Source: Zooshikella harenae
Lineage (GTDB): Bacteria; Pseudomonadota; Gammaproteobacteria; Pseudomonadales; Zooshikellaceae
NCBI RefSeq assembly: GCF_018837975.1
Contig: NZ_JAGSOY010000001.1
Span: 62,001 to 126,000, forward strand
Direction: 5' to 3'
DNA length: 64,000 bases
Shown here: positions 37,801 through 47,182 of the stretch, in pieces
Layout: the number at the start of each line of letters is the position of its first letter
How positions within the stretch are numbered: the stretch's first letter is position 1
Notes under the pieces: model-generated
Told to the model about the DNA's origin: nothing
The model's database searches: none
Seen by the model: only the letters and a program-made list of their open reading frames with translations
Program-made: the position numbers and the translations under genes

Positions 37801-38835
37801 TTAAAAGTTCTCAGGTATTTTGGCTTTTTCTTTGGCTGATTCTTTGGAAATCAGGCCACGCTGTAGCAAGTCTTTAAGACACTGATCCAGTGTTTGCATC
37901 CCCACACTGGCACCCGTTTGAATCGCTGAGTACATCTGAGCTATCTTATCCTCACGAATCAGGTTTCGAATAGCTGGTGTACCAATCATGATTTCATGGG
38001 CTGCAATACGACCACCACCAACTCGCTTTAACAACGTCTGAGAGATAACCGCCTGCAAAGATTCGGATAACATAGAACGAACCATAGATTTTTCTTGAGC
38101 AGGGAATACGTCAACCACCCGGTCAATCGTTTTTGCTGCTGAGGTTGTATGCAAAGTCCCAAATACTAAGTGACCCGTTTCTGCTGCTGTCAGGGCTAAG
38201 CGGATAGTCTCCAAGTCCCGCATCTCACCTACCAGAATAATATCGGGATCTTCCCGCAACGCTGAACGCAAGGCCTCGGCGAAGCCTAATGTATCTCGGT
38301 GAACTTCCCGCTGGTTAACCAAGCATTTTTTTGACTCATGAACAAACTCAATGGGGTCCTCAATTGTCAAAATATGCTCGTAACGATGCTCATTAATGTA
38401 GTCCAACATAGCCGCAAGTGTTGTACTCTTACCTGAACCGGTTGGCCCCGTTACCAGTACGATTCCCCGAGGAATGGCACAAATATTTTTAAATGTTTGC
38501 CCCATTCCCAGCTCTTCCATCGTGAGTACTTTAGAAGGGATGGTCCGAAATACCGCACCTGCACCGCGGTTTTGGTTAAATGCATTAACCCTAAAGCGTG
38601 CTACACCTGGCACCTCAAATGAAAAGTCTGTTTCCATAAACTCTTCATAGTCACGCCGTTGCTTATCGTTCATGATATCGTAAATCAAACCATGAACTGT
38701 TTTATGCTCCATAGGTGGAAGATTGATGCGACGAACATCGCCATCAATCCTAATCATAGGAGGCAATCCTGCAGAAATATGAAGGTCTGATGCCCCCTGT
38801 TTTGCACTAAATGCCAACAACTCAGTGATATCCAT
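37801..38835 (-). CDS. pilT: Type IV pilus retraction ATPase PilT
   Basis: A 344-residue hexameric motor with ASDLHISAG near the N-terminus, Walker A GPTGSGKS (130-137), Asp box TIEDPIEF, Walker B region PDIILVGEMRD (catalytic Glu204), His box GHLVFGTLHT (221-230) and the AIRNLIRE motif required for retraction. It depolymerises PilA filaments at the inner-membrane platform. It is upstream of pilU and divergent from yggS, the conserved arrangement. Confidence 0.97.
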   Translation of the reverse strand: MDITELLAFSAKQGASDLHISAGLPPMIRIDGDVRRINLPPMEHKTVHGLIYDIMNDKQRRDYEEFMETDFSFEVPGVARFRVNAFNQNRGAGAVFRTIPSKVLTMEELGMGQTFKNICAIPRGIVLVTGPTGSGKSTTLAAMLDYINEHRYEHILTIEDPIEFVHESKKCLVNQREVHRDTLGFAEALRSALREDPDIILVGEMRDLETIRLALTAAETGHLVFGTLHTTSAAKTIDRVVDVFPAQEKSMVRSMLSESLQAVISQTLLKRVGGGRIAAHEIMIGTPAIRNLIREDKIAQMYSAIQTGASVGMQTLDQCLKDLLQRGLISKESAKEKAKIPENF

Positions 38836-39068
38836 TTGAGTTCCCCAAACATTTATAACTTCTTTTTTTACAGCTTAGCTCTGTCTTTCCAAAAGCCCTA
38901 ATCTACCTGTACAGCTAGCTATCCAGCTTAAGACCAGCCTCGCCATAACACACTTTTTTTCAAGGATAAGTATGGCTTCTTTTTGAAGTGAAAGCCTTTG
39001 TGAATATTTTGATTTAAGATGACATGGTTTATTATCCTCTTACCAAGCAGTCTGAATCGTGGTTTACC

Positions 39069-39755
39069 ATGTCAAACATAGCTAATAACCTACAGGCCAT
39101 ACGCCAACGAATAAGTACTGCTCAGCAGCTAGCTGGGCGAAGTGAAAACGATGTACAACTATTAGCTGTAAGTAAAAACCAGCCTCTCGAGTCATTAGAA
39201 GAAGCCTATGCAGCAGGCCAGACCTTGTTTGGTGAAAATTATCTACAGGAAGCCCTGCTCAAAATAAGTAAACTGTCCCACCTAGATATTAGTTGGCATT
39301 TTATTGGACCTATTCAGTCCAATAAAACCAAAACAATTGCTCAACATTTTTCTTGGGTACATAGTGTAGATCGTTTAAAAATAGCACAACGCTTAAATAA
39401 TGCCCGCCTGGGCATGGTTCCGCTTAATATATGTATTCAAGTAAATATTAGTGAAGAACCATCTAAGTCAGGGGTTTTACTCGACCAACTGGAGCCTTTA
39501 GCGGCTGAAATACTACAACTGTCTAATTTGTCTTTGCGCGGACTAATGGCAATTCCTTTAGCCTCCGCAGACCCAATAGTTCAACAGCAACAGTTTCATC
39601 GACTGGCCCAAGCCTTAAAGCACCTTCAGCACACATTCCCTGAAGCAAAGCTAGATACATTATCCATGGGGATGAGTAATGATATGGAAGTAGCCATAAA
39701 AGAGGGAGCCACTATTGTGCGAATTGGTACAGCCCTATTTGGTGCCAGAAAATAA
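39069..39755 (+). CDS. yggS: PLP homeostasis protein YggS
   Basis: A 228-residue PLP-binding TIM-barrel protein of the alanine-racemase N-terminal fold. LLAVSKNQPLE holds the Lys that binds PLP; WHFIGPIQSNKTK and LSMGMSNDMEVAIKEGATIVRIGTALFG (in parts) are conserved. It buffers pyridoxal phosphate and affects amino-acid metabolism. The start at 39069 fits family N-termini; a frame beginning at 39024 would add 15 residues. proC follows 34 bp later. Confidence 0.94.
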   Translation: MSNIANNLQAIRQRISTAQQLAGRSENDVQLLAVSKNQPLESLEEAYAAGQTLFGENYLQEALLKISKLSHLDISWHFIGPIQSNKTKTIAQHFSWVHSVDRLKIAQRLNNARLGMVPLNICIQVNISEEPSKSGVLLDQLEPLAAEILQLSNLSLRGLMAIPLASADPIVQQQQFHRLAQALKHLQHTFPEAKLDTLSMGMSNDMEVAIKEGATIVRIGTALFGARK

Positions 39756-39789
39756 CCAGCCTGCAACAAGTAACCAAAAAGGAGTTCTC

Positions 39790-40608
39790 ATGCACAAACC
39801 AACGCTTGCTTTTATTGGTGCAGGCAATATGGCTAAAAGCATCATAAACGGGTTATTAACACAAGGTTATTCGCCTAACTTAATCTGGGCTACAGATACT
39901 AAAGTGGAAACTTTAACATCTCTTGCTTCAAACTTGGGTATCAACACCAGTAGTGATAACAATGAAGCAGTGAAACATGCTGATATCGTCATCTTGGCTG
40001 TTAAGCCTCAAGTAATGTCAGGTGTGCTAAATGGATTAAGTGACCAGCCATCTTTAGATAAAACATTGTTTTTATCCATTGCCGCAGGTATTACAACATC
40101 ATCCATTCAACAACACTTTAACATTGAACTCCCCATTATTAGAGCAATGCCTAATACACCAGCAATGATTGGCTGTGGAGCAACAGGACTATATGCTAAT
40201 GACTATGTCTCTGATGAACAAAAAGCTTATTGTGAGTCAATATTTAACGCTGTGGGCATCACTTGCTGGGTAGATGACGAAAATACGCTTGATACTATTA
40301 CCGCCATTTCAGGCAGTGGCCCCGCTTATTTCTTTCTTTTCATGGAATCTCTCATTGATGCAGCTATTCAACATGGGCTCTCTCCTGATATAGCAAAACA
40401 ATTGGTTATGCAAACAGCCAAAGGAGCAGCCTTAATAGCCAGTGAAAGTGACCAGGAAATAGCCACTTTACGACAAAATGTGACTTCACCAGGAGGAACC
40501 ACAGCTCAGGCGTTAAGTGTGTTTGAACAAAATAATTTGCGACAACTGGTCAATAAAGCAACCACTGCCGCAAAACAACGCGCCCAAGAACTTAATGACC
40601 CTAAGTAA
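39790..40608 (+). CDS. proC: Pyrroline-5-carboxylate reductase
   Basis: A 272-residue NADPH-dependent enzyme, last step of proline synthesis. The N-terminal LAFIGAGNMAKSII is the dinucleotide motif; VILAVKPQVM, RAMPNTPAMIGCG and ISGSGPAYFFLFMESL are diagnostic. A consensus AAGGAG lies 6 bases before the ATG at 39790. It is between yggS and yggT, a widespread order. Confidence 0.97.
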   Translation: MHKPTLAFIGAGNMAKSIINGLLTQGYSPNLIWATDTKVETLTSLASNLGINTSSDNNEAVKHADIVILAVKPQVMSGVLNGLSDQPSLDKTLFLSIAAGITTSSIQQHFNIELPIIRAMPNTPAMIGCGATGLYANDYVSDEQKAYCESIFNAVGITCWVDDENTLDTITAISGSGPAYFFLFMESLIDAAIQHGLSPDIAKQLVMQTAKGAALIASESDQEIATLRQNVTSPGGTTAQALSVFEQNNLRQLVNKATTAAKQRAQELNDPK

Positions 40609-40751
40609 CACTACTATTGAAAATAAAGGCTAACATCCTTATTTGATTAATCACTAAAGGTCAGTAGTCAACAATAATGGTGACACAACATGGTAAAAAG
40701 CTGACCTAACAAGAATATGCGCTCCAGAAATCAGCAAGGATTAATAAATCT

Positions 40752-41369
40752 ATGCATTCGCCTATACTCAGTTCACTAAACTACATCTTACAGACCGTAG
40801 TAGGACTCTATATTTTAGCTGTTCTGCTTCGCCTTATATTGCAGCTTGTTCGTGCAGACTTTTACAACCCCATTTCGCAGTTTATTGTTAAAGCCACTAA
40901 TCCTCTTTTGATACCTTTGCGTCGCATTGTTCCTAGTGTAGGAGGCATTGATACGGCGAGTTTGGCACTGGCTTTTATTATTCAAATACTTCTGTTGTAT
41001 ATCATTGCTGCTTTTGATGGAATTCTTCCCTCAGATTTAAGTGTTTTTGCAGTAATATTTACTGCGTTTCTATGTTTATTGGCCGCTATTCTTAAATTTT
41101 ATTTTTTTGCACTTATTATTATTGCGATAGCAAGCTGGGTTGCACCAGGAAGCTACAATCCTGCCTTGATTATTCTCCACCAAATGACTGAGCCAGTAAC
41201 ACGTATAGTGAGAAGAGTAATTCCACCATTAGGAGGGCTCGATTTTTCTGTCATGGTGATCATTTTTATCATTTTCTTTGTTGAGCAAGGGTTATTAGTC
41301 AGCCTGGCAAGTATCAACAGTGAAGTGCTTTCTTTAAGTATCCGCAGTGTTGTAATGCCACTTCATTAA
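40752..41369 (+). CDS. yggT: YggT family integral membrane protein (two YggT repeats)
   Basis: A 205-residue inner-membrane protein with two copies of the YggT unit: N-P-I-S-Q-F...TNPLLIPLRRIVPSVGGIDTAS (about 42-80) and the second with EPVTRIVRRVIPPLGGLDFS (about 145-165). Each unit contributes two transmembrane helices. The function of the family is unknown, with reports of involvement in osmotic tolerance and a septum-associated homologue in other bacteria. The gene follows proC by 143 bp and is followed by a terminator. Confidence 0.93.
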   Translation: MHSPILSSLNYILQTVVGLYILAVLLRLILQLVRADFYNPISQFIVKATNPLLIPLRRIVPSVGGIDTASLALAFIIQILLLYIIAAFDGILPSDLSVFAVIFTAFLCLLAAILKFYFFALIIIAIASWVAPGSYNPALIILHQMTEPVTRIVRRVIPPLGGLDFSVMVIIFIIFFVEQGLLVSLASINSEVLSLSIRSVVMPLH

Positions 41370-41403
41370 TCACAAAACAGTTAACGTTATTTCTTTTTAC
41401 CAT

Positions 41404-41429
41404 AAGCGCTTGTTAAGAGCGCTTTTTTA
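41404..41429 (+). terminator. Rho-independent terminator after yggT
   Basis: A 7-bp GC-rich stem (AAGCGCT / AGCGCTT), 7-base loop and a run of T directly after. It lies 35 bp past the yggT stop and separates the proC-yggT unit from the GTPase gene. Confidence 0.88.
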
Positions 41430-41756
41430 TTACAGATACAAACAACATGCTTACAGGATGGACTCAACATATATACAAGACACTTGCACTATGACTTTTA
41501 CGCCAACTCAAAGAAACCTATGCCTTTTCTTTCAATGTTGATTGAATATTTTTATTAGAAAACACAACAAGTGACTTAAAAAATAAGATTAGACGTCAAT
41601 TATTTGACAATTTTGCGCAGCTCGTCACATTACCCCCCTACTTACATTGACCAATTCGCTTCCGCTTCGTTTAATTGATATGACATGCCTGAAAATGGCG
41701 GGAATCTCTTTGCTTGGATGTAAGGCAGCGGCAACAGGATAAGAAGGTAGTCATCG
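41430..41756. other. Intergenic region upstream of the dynamin-like GTPase gene
   Basis: About 330 bp without a gene. A TTGACA hexamer at 41604-41609 with a weak CATTAC at a suitable distance could start the GTPase transcript; GAAGGTAG 10 bases before 41757 is the ribosome site. Nothing else is clear. Confidence 0.35.
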
Positions 41757-43721
41757 ATGAGTCGTGGCCAACTAGTATGCCAAATAGAAAACTATATTCA
41801 ATGGAAGCTTGACCTCAAAAATCAGCTAGCCCGTTATAATGCTTGGTTAAAAAATAATAAACTTGATAACCAAGAGTTAGAGCAACGTATTTCTCGAACC
41901 ACTCGGCTTCTCAATGAAGACCGTATAGGGTTGGTTTTCACGGGTGAAAACTCCAGAGGTAAAACAGAACTGGTCAATGCATTATTTTTCGCCACGTATG
42001 GACAACGATTGCTGCCCAGCGAGGTAGGCCGCACAACCATGTGCCCCACAGAGCTAACCTTTGACCCAGCATTACAGCCAGCAATTCGATTGCTTCCAAT
42101 CGAAACCCGTAAAAGTGACCAACCAATAGAATACTATCAAGCGGTGCTCAGTCACTGGACGACTATTCCACTCCGCTCTAATAATACTGAAGAGCTAACA
42201 AAAGCCTTCAATGAAGTATCACGTACAAAGCAAGTCTCAGTGGAAGAAGCTATCGCATTAGGCTTTTCCCCCGGAGCACTCGAAACTAATGAAGCCAAAC
42301 CTGGCACTGTATTTGTTCCCAGTTGGCGTTATGCCGTCATTAACTTTGATCACCCCCTTCTGCACCATGGCATTCGAATCTTTGATATGCCCAGCTTAGA
42401 TGCCTATGGTAACGAGCCAGAAGTAGCACTGAATATACTAAATACTGCACAAGCTATTTGTTTTGTTGTTAGTTCTGATAACGGTGTTGGGCTGGGGGAT
42501 TTAACATTATGGCGCCAGCATATACGTACATTTCTTGACGAAACGGATAAGTCACTCATTCCTGTTCTGAATAAAATAGATTTATTGTGGGATGAGCTTG
42601 AAGGTGAGCGGTTTACCAATTTAACCATTGACCACCGTAGTCGTACAGTGGCTAAAAAATTGTCACTTGAAGCTACACAAATACTTCCTGTATCAGCCAA
42701 ACACGCCATCTTGGGTAAAACCAAGAATAATGCTCGATTCCTAGAGCGAAGCCGAATTCAGTCTTTGGAAGAAGAGATTTCCAACGCGATTAGCCAACAT
42801 AAGGAAGGCTTACTAAACCAGAATGTTTTACGGGGTACACTCGATCTGATGCATAACAGCCGAAATAGTATGGTTGAGCGTCACAATGAGCTCCGCGAAC
42901 AACAACAAAAAATCAGTAGTGACCATAATAACGCCATTATTGATTCATTTAACCAACAAACAAAGCAAGAACACGATCTCTTCCACAAACGTTTACTAAC
43001 ACTGCGCTCAAATCGACGAATGCTAGCCAGACAGTCTGAGCTCCTCCAGGCAGCAGCAGAAACAAAACAGTTTGAACAATACCTATTTAAAATAAAGCAA
43101 GACTTAGTCAATAACTGGCAGCCTGGCGCAAGCCTTGCCCAAGGCATCTCAGAGTTCTTTAGAATGATTTACCTTGATTTAAGCTCTCTGCAAATGGAGG
43201 TTGGCATGGCAAATAAGCTCGCAGCCTCACTTTATAGAAAGCATGGGAATCATGATAAAAATACAGCTAGTGTATCAAATACAGAAAGCTTTAAGCCTCC
43301 TCAATTTGACCTCAACCGCTTTATTCGTCAGTTAAGGGCGTTACAAAGTCGTGCAGAAGGCATTAACCTCCAGTTAAAGGATTACATCACTAAAGATGGA
43401 TTAACTGTTCAACGCTTTTTCAATGCACTGCTATTGAACACAAAAAAAGTGCTTAATGCCCTACAGAAAGAAGTACTTTACTGGGACGAAGATGTTCTGT
43501 TACCCCTTACTCAGCATACCCTGGAGCAAAAGCAACTTATTGAACAACAAATGGTCCAGCTGAAAAACCTTATGATTGATACTGGCCAACAATGGCGTGC
43601 TGAGAAGTTAGGCCTATTTATCAATGACCGAGAAAAACAACTTGCTGTTGCAGATACTTTTATGGGCAGTGACTTATCACCAACGGGTAATACAGACTTT
43701 AATGGCAATCTGCCGTTTTAA
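41757..43721 (+). CDS. Dynamin-like GTPase family protein
   Basis: A 654-residue large GTPase. G1 is GENSRGKT (63-70), G2 is likely T93/T94 in GRTTMCPTE, G4 is NKID (272-275). The G3 position reads DMPS (210-213) where DTPG would be expected, so the switch II Gly is missing. After the GTPase domain (about 55-340) comes a long helical region (about 360-650) with charged and Gln-rich coiled-coil segments. No transmembrane helix is evident. Bacterial dynamin-like proteins remodel membranes or bind replisome clamps (CrfC); which applies is unknown. It stands alone between yggT and metX, where Pseudomonas has a different small gene. Confidence 0.85.
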   Translation: MSRGQLVCQIENYIQWKLDLKNQLARYNAWLKNNKLDNQELEQRISRTTRLLNEDRIGLVFTGENSRGKTELVNALFFATYGQRLLPSEVGRTTMCPTELTFDPALQPAIRLLPIETRKSDQPIEYYQAVLSHWTTIPLRSNNTEELTKAFNEVSRTKQVSVEEAIALGFSPGALETNEAKPGTVFVPSWRYAVINFDHPLLHHGIRIFDMPSLDAYGNEPEVALNILNTAQAICFVVSSDNGVGLGDLTLWRQHIRTFLDETDKSLIPVLNKIDLLWDELEGERFTNLTIDHRSRTVAKKLSLEATQILPVSAKHAILGKTKNNARFLERSRIQSLEEEISNAISQHKEGLLNQNVLRGTLDLMHNSRNSMVERHNELREQQQKISSDHNNAIIDSFNQQTKQEHDLFHKRLLTLRSNRRMLARQSELLQAAAETKQFEQYLFKIKQDLVNNWQPGASLAQGISEFFRMIYLDLSSLQMEVGMANKLAASLYRKHGNHDKNTASVSNTESFKPPQFDLNRFIRQLRALQSRAEGINLQLKDYITKDGLTVQRFFNALLLNTKKVLNALQKEVLYWDEDVLLPLTQHTLEQKQLIEQQMVQLKNLMIDTGQQWRAEKLGLFINDREKQLAVADTFMGSDLSPTGNTDFNGNLPF

Positions 43722-43877
43722 TATTCATCACTAAAAAGTAATTCCACAGGCCATAGTTCAAATAGTCAAACCTTAACAAAGCTCATGGCCTACCTTCCTG
43801 CCTTTTAACTGATCTGGCGCTTAGCTGATACAGTATTAACTTGCTTGTTGTGTCATAGGCTTTCAACCGCTATGGTA

Positions 43878-43917
43878 TTGTTTCAGTTGATGTTATGCTG
43901 TGATATGCGAATATCAC
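43878..43917 (+). promoter_or_regulatory. Putative metX promoter overlapped by a palindrome
   Basis: TTGTTT (43878-43883) and TGATAT (43901-43906) with 17-bp spacing form a plausible sigma-70 promoter. The perfect dyad GTGATAT-N4-ATATCAC (43900-43917) covers the -10, as an operator would. The GATAT/ATATC half-site resembles those in the dyad before the SahR-type regulator. Confidence 0.4.
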
Positions 43918-43931
43918 TCGCAAGCTGAAAG

Positions 43932-43953
43932 TATACCCTCCATGCAGGGTATA
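43932..43953 (+). promoter_or_regulatory. Stem-loop in the metX leader
   Basis: Perfect 8-bp arms (TATACCCT / AGGGTATA) around a 6-base loop, 39 bp before the metX ATG. No T-run follows, so it is more likely a 5' UTR structure than a terminator. Confidence 0.4.
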
Positions 43954-43992
43954 GCATGTGCTTGTTACACTCATCATTGGTTTTTGAAGTAT

Positions 43993-45138
43993 ATGCCAGA
44001 ATCAATTCCTGCCGATTCCGTAGGCCTTGTTACGCCCGAAACGATCACTTTTGATGATCCACTAACACTCGCTTGTGGTAGAACATTAAAGGGCTATCAG
44101 CTTAAAGTAGAAACCTATGGAAACCTCAACACCAAAAAAACCAATGCTGTACTTATTTGTCATGCACTGAGTGGGCACCACCATGCAGCAGGCTACCACT
44201 CCATGTCAGACCGAAAGCCTGGCTGGTGGGATAATTACATAGGCCCAGGCAAGCCTATTGATACGAATGAGCTGTTTGTTGTTTCTCTGAATAATATTGG
44301 AGGCTGCCATGGCTCCACAGGACCCACCTCTTTTAACCCTGAAACAGGTAAGCCTTTTGGTCCTGACTTTCCCGTGGTAACCGTCACTGACTGGGTAAAT
44401 ACTCAAGCAGCACTAGCAAACTACTTTGCTATTGAACAGTGGGCTGCTGTTATTGGTGGTAGCTTAGGTGGAATGCAAGCACTACAGTGGAGTATGACTT
44501 ACCCTGAACGACTCCGGTACGCACTAATTATTGCTTCAGCACCAAAACTATCAGCACAAAATATTGCCTTTAATGAAGTTGCCCGCCAAGCCATTATGAA
44601 AGATGAAGACTTTTATGGTGGACGTTATCTTGAAAACTCAACGTATCCCAAAAGTGGCTTGATGTTAGCGCGCATGGTTGGCCATATCACTTACCTTTCA
44701 GATGCAGCCATGCGAAGCAAGTTTGGTCGCGATCTACGCAGTGGACATCTCAACTTTAACTATGAAGTAGACTTTCAAGTAGAAAGCTATCTGCGCTATC
44801 AAGGCGAAGTCTTTTCAGAAGGTTTTGATGCGAATAGCTATTTATTAATGACTAAAGCCTTAGACTATTTTGACCCAGCAGCCGAATTTGATGGAGACCT
44901 TACGACAGCACTAGAGCAGACACAGTGTAAATTTTTACTGATTTCGTTCACGACAGATTGGCGGTTCTCTCCTGAGCGCTCTAAAGAAATTGTTGATGCC
45001 CTGCTAAATGCCAAAAAAGATGTCAGCTATCTGGAGGTCGATGCCCCAGAAGGCCACGACGCATTTTTATTACCAATAGCCCGTTACAAACAAGCTTTTT
45101 ACGCATACATGAATCGTATCATTAGGGAAGTAGCATAA
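43993..45138 (+). CDS. metX: Homoserine O-acyltransferase
   Basis: A 381-residue alpha/beta-hydrolase-fold enzyme that acylates homoserine in methionine synthesis. The nucleophile elbow GGSLGGM gives Ser157; Asp322 (TTDWRF) and His355 (PEGHDAF) complete the triad. In gammaproteobacteria with this gene arrangement MetX uses succinyl-CoA and works with MetW, so succinyltransferase is the better guess; sequence reading alone cannot settle it. The ATG at 43993 was chosen by family length; the frame is open 93 bases further upstream. One base separates its stop from metW. Confidence 0.94.
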   Translation: MPESIPADSVGLVTPETITFDDPLTLACGRTLKGYQLKVETYGNLNTKKTNAVLICHALSGHHHAAGYHSMSDRKPGWWDNYIGPGKPIDTNELFVVSLNNIGGCHGSTGPTSFNPETGKPFGPDFPVVTVTDWVNTQAALANYFAIEQWAAVIGGSLGGMQALQWSMTYPERLRYALIIASAPKLSAQNIAFNEVARQAIMKDEDFYGGRYLENSTYPKSGLMLARMVGHITYLSDAAMRSKFGRDLRSGHLNFNYEVDFQVESYLRYQGEVFSEGFDANSYLLMTKALDYFDPAAEFDGDLTTALEQTQCKFLLISFTTDWRFSPERSKEIVDALLNAKKDVSYLEVDAPEGHDAFLLPIARYKQAFYAYMNRIIREVA

Positions 45139-45139
45139 T

Positions 45140-45733
45140 ATGCGTAACGACTTCGCCATTATTGAGCCCTGGATTACACCCAACAGCCGAGTACTCGACT
45201 TAGGCTGTGGTGATGGAACTCTTCTTCAACACTTGCAGACTCACAAGGACATACAAGGATATGGCCTGGAAATAGATGAAATCTATATCAACGAATGCCT
45301 GACTAAAGGCGTCAATGTTATACAGCAAAACCTTGACCAAGGTTTATCAAATTTTACTGATAATAGTTTTGATACTGTTGTAATGACCCAAGCACTGCAA
45401 GCAGTTCACTATCCACATCTTGTGCTTGATGAAATGATGCGTGTTGGCCATGAATGTATTGTTACATTTCCTAACTTTGGACACTGGCGTTGTCGACTTT
45501 ACCTTGCTCAGCGAGGCAGAATGCCCGTGTCAAAGTTTATGCCATATACTTGGTATGACACGCCCAATATCCACTTCTGTACCTTCAAAGACTTTGAGGA
45601 ATTGTGCCGAACAAAGCGTCTGCGAATTTTAAATAGGACTGTTGTAGACCAATCTCACCAAGGCCACTGGCTATTTCATATTTTACCTAATGTATTTGGT
45701 GAAATCGCCATTTACCGCCTAGCAAGAAGTTAG
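45140..45733 (+). CDS. metW: Methionine biosynthesis protein MetW
   Basis: A 197-residue class I methyltransferase-fold protein with motif I VLDLGCGDGTLL (18-29), TVVMTQALQAVHYP and the characteristic FPNFGHWRCRLYLAQRGRMP stretch (about 110-129, ending in the L-x-x-G-R-M-P motif). MetW is required with MetX for homoserine acylation in several proteobacteria. Its ATG follows the metX stop by one base, implying coupled translation and complex formation. Confidence 0.95.
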   Translation: MRNDFAIIEPWITPNSRVLDLGCGDGTLLQHLQTHKDIQGYGLEIDEIYINECLTKGVNVIQQNLDQGLSNFTDNSFDTVVMTQALQAVHYPHLVLDEMMRVGHECIVTFPNFGHWRCRLYLAQRGRMPVSKFMPYTWYDTPNIHFCTFKDFEELCRTKRLRILNRTVVDQSHQGHWLFHILPNVFGEIAIYRLARS

Positions 45734-46054
45734 ACATAACATTCAACTAGATGACAGAAGAGAAGCCTAATGCTAGCTATACTTTCTTTTTGAAAACGCT
45801 TACTTATAACGCCATTAAATAGGTAGCTGCTGTTTGGGGACAGTACCGATATTGAAAAGTAACTCGCTATTATGTCATAAAGTAGAATTAAATCTAAATA
45901 TACTAGTAATAACAATCACTCTAATGAAAACAGTGTATTGGAATAACAACAGAGCTCTGCTCATGCTGGCTGAAATTAAAAATCAACAGATTATTATATG
46001 TTTTCCCTACCAACACACTGCAAACATTCTTGTCTTAACACCCTGAGGTTGGTC
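45734..46054. other. Intergenic region, 321 bp
   Basis: AT-rich gap between metW and the DUF4426 gene. It contains GGGGACAGTACC near 45836-45848, reminiscent of the GGGGACAG sequences often found at REP-associated transposase relics; only one copy is seen. Reading frames here lack ribosome sites and recognisable content. Confidence 0.4.
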
Positions 46055-46561
46055 ATGTTCAAGCACCCTAACTTTTCAAAAACGTATTTATATTCACAGG
46101 ATTTCTCTGTAAGCAACAAGCTGTTGCAAGTGTTTACTATGATCGTTTTGATGCTTTTCTGGTTACCAAACACTTATGCTGAAGAAAGTAACAGCAAAAC
46201 ACAGGGTGACTATACTGTCCACTACAGTGCTTTTCCTAGCACCTTTCTTAAACCTGAGATAGCAAAGCGTTACAATATACCTAGAAGTGGAGCATCTGGT
46301 GTTATCAATATTTCCGTACAACACAAAACAAATACTGGATCAGAAGCTGTATCAGCCAAAGTTTCTGGCTCAACAGTGAATCTATTACAACAAAAAAACA
46401 CATTAGCATTTAATGAAGTAAAAGAACAAAAAGCTATTTATTACTTAGCCACATTTCCTTACACCAACGAAGAAATTCTTCACTTCAATATTTCTGTGAC
46501 AGCTAGCGAAAACTCATCTCCCATCTCTATTAAATTTACCAAGAAGTTTTATAAGGATTAG
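46055..46561 (+). CDS. DUF4426 family exported protein
   Basis: A 168-residue protein with a long N-terminal region ending in a hydrophobic signal (about 29-41) and a likely cleavage after T-Y-A. The mature part is a small beta-rich domain with YTVHYSAFPSTFLKPEIAKRY near its start, matching the DUF4426 proteins encoded between metW and rdgB in Pseudomonas. GAGG lies 7 bases before the ATG at 46055. Function is unknown. rdgB follows 8 bp later, so they are co-transcribed. Confidence 0.85.
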   Translation: MFKHPNFSKTYLYSQDFSVSNKLLQVFTMIVLMLFWLPNTYAEESNSKTQGDYTVHYSAFPSTFLKPEIAKRYNIPRSGASGVINISVQHKTNTGSEAVSAKVSGSTVNLLQQKNTLAFNEVKEQKAIYYLATFPYTNEEILHFNISVTASENSSPISIKFTKKFYKD

Positions 46562-46569
46562 TCTGAACT

Positions 46570-47172
46570 ATGTCTGGAGATATCCAACAAGTTGTATTAG
46601 CCAGTAATAATAAAGGTAAGCTAAATGAGCTACAGCATTTACTTGGCAGTCTAAATATAAAAATGCTACCTCAAAAACAAATGGGTGTTTCCGAGGTTGC
46701 AGAGACAGGTCTGTCATTTGTTGAAAATGCCATCATCAAAGCACGCCATGCTTCTCGCATTACTGGTCTCCCAGCAATCGCTGATGATTCTGGTTTGGAA
46801 GTTGATGCATTGGATGGTGCTCCAGGTATTTACTCTGCTCGTTATGCAGGTGAACAAGCCTCAGATGCAGAGAATATTGAAAAACTACTCAGAGAACTCG
46901 CTACCGTCTCAACACAGCAACGTACAGCACGCTTTCAATGTCTTCTTGTTTTCTTAAAACATGCAAATGACCCCACCCCTTTGATTTGTCAGGGAACATG
47001 GGAAGGTCTTATTTTAGAAGAACCCCGTGGTGAACATGGATTTGGCTATGATCCTTTATTTTTTGTGCCTAGTGAACACTGCTCTGCAGCCGAATTACCA
47101 GCAGGCATTAAGAATGAACTTAGCCACCGAGCCAAAGCAATGGCCTATCTATTGCGTGAATTAAAAAAGTAG
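46570..47172 (+). CDS. rdgB: dITP/XTP pyrophosphatase
   Basis: A 200-residue Ham1/RdgB enzyme that hydrolyses non-canonical purine triphosphates such as dITP and XTP. Landmarks: VLASNNKGKLNEL (SxNxxK motif), E-x-NA-x-x-KA (ENAIIKARHA), the AIADDSGLEVDAL catalytic segment, GAPGIYSARYAG, and GFGYDPLFFVP. It lies 8 bp after the DUF4426 gene and 10 bp before hemW. Confidence 0.97.
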   Translation: MSGDIQQVVLASNNKGKLNELQHLLGSLNIKMLPQKQMGVSEVAETGLSFVENAIIKARHASRITGLPAIADDSGLEVDALDGAPGIYSARYAGEQASDAENIEKLLRELATVSTQQRTARFQCLLVFLKHANDPTPLICQGTWEGLILEEPRGEHGFGYDPLFFVPSEHCSAAELPAGIKNELSHRAKAMAYLLRELKK

Positions 47173-47182
47173 TGAATTCACT

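Noticed and set aside
43722-43800. AGGCCAT / ATGGCCT pair after the dynamin-like GTPase gene
   Set aside because: Short 7-bp arms over a spacer of more than 30 bases and no T-run; too weak to call a terminator.
45834-46046. 70-codon frame between metW and the DUF4426 gene
   Set aside because: No ribosome site and no recognisable content; it ends just before the DUF4426 start.
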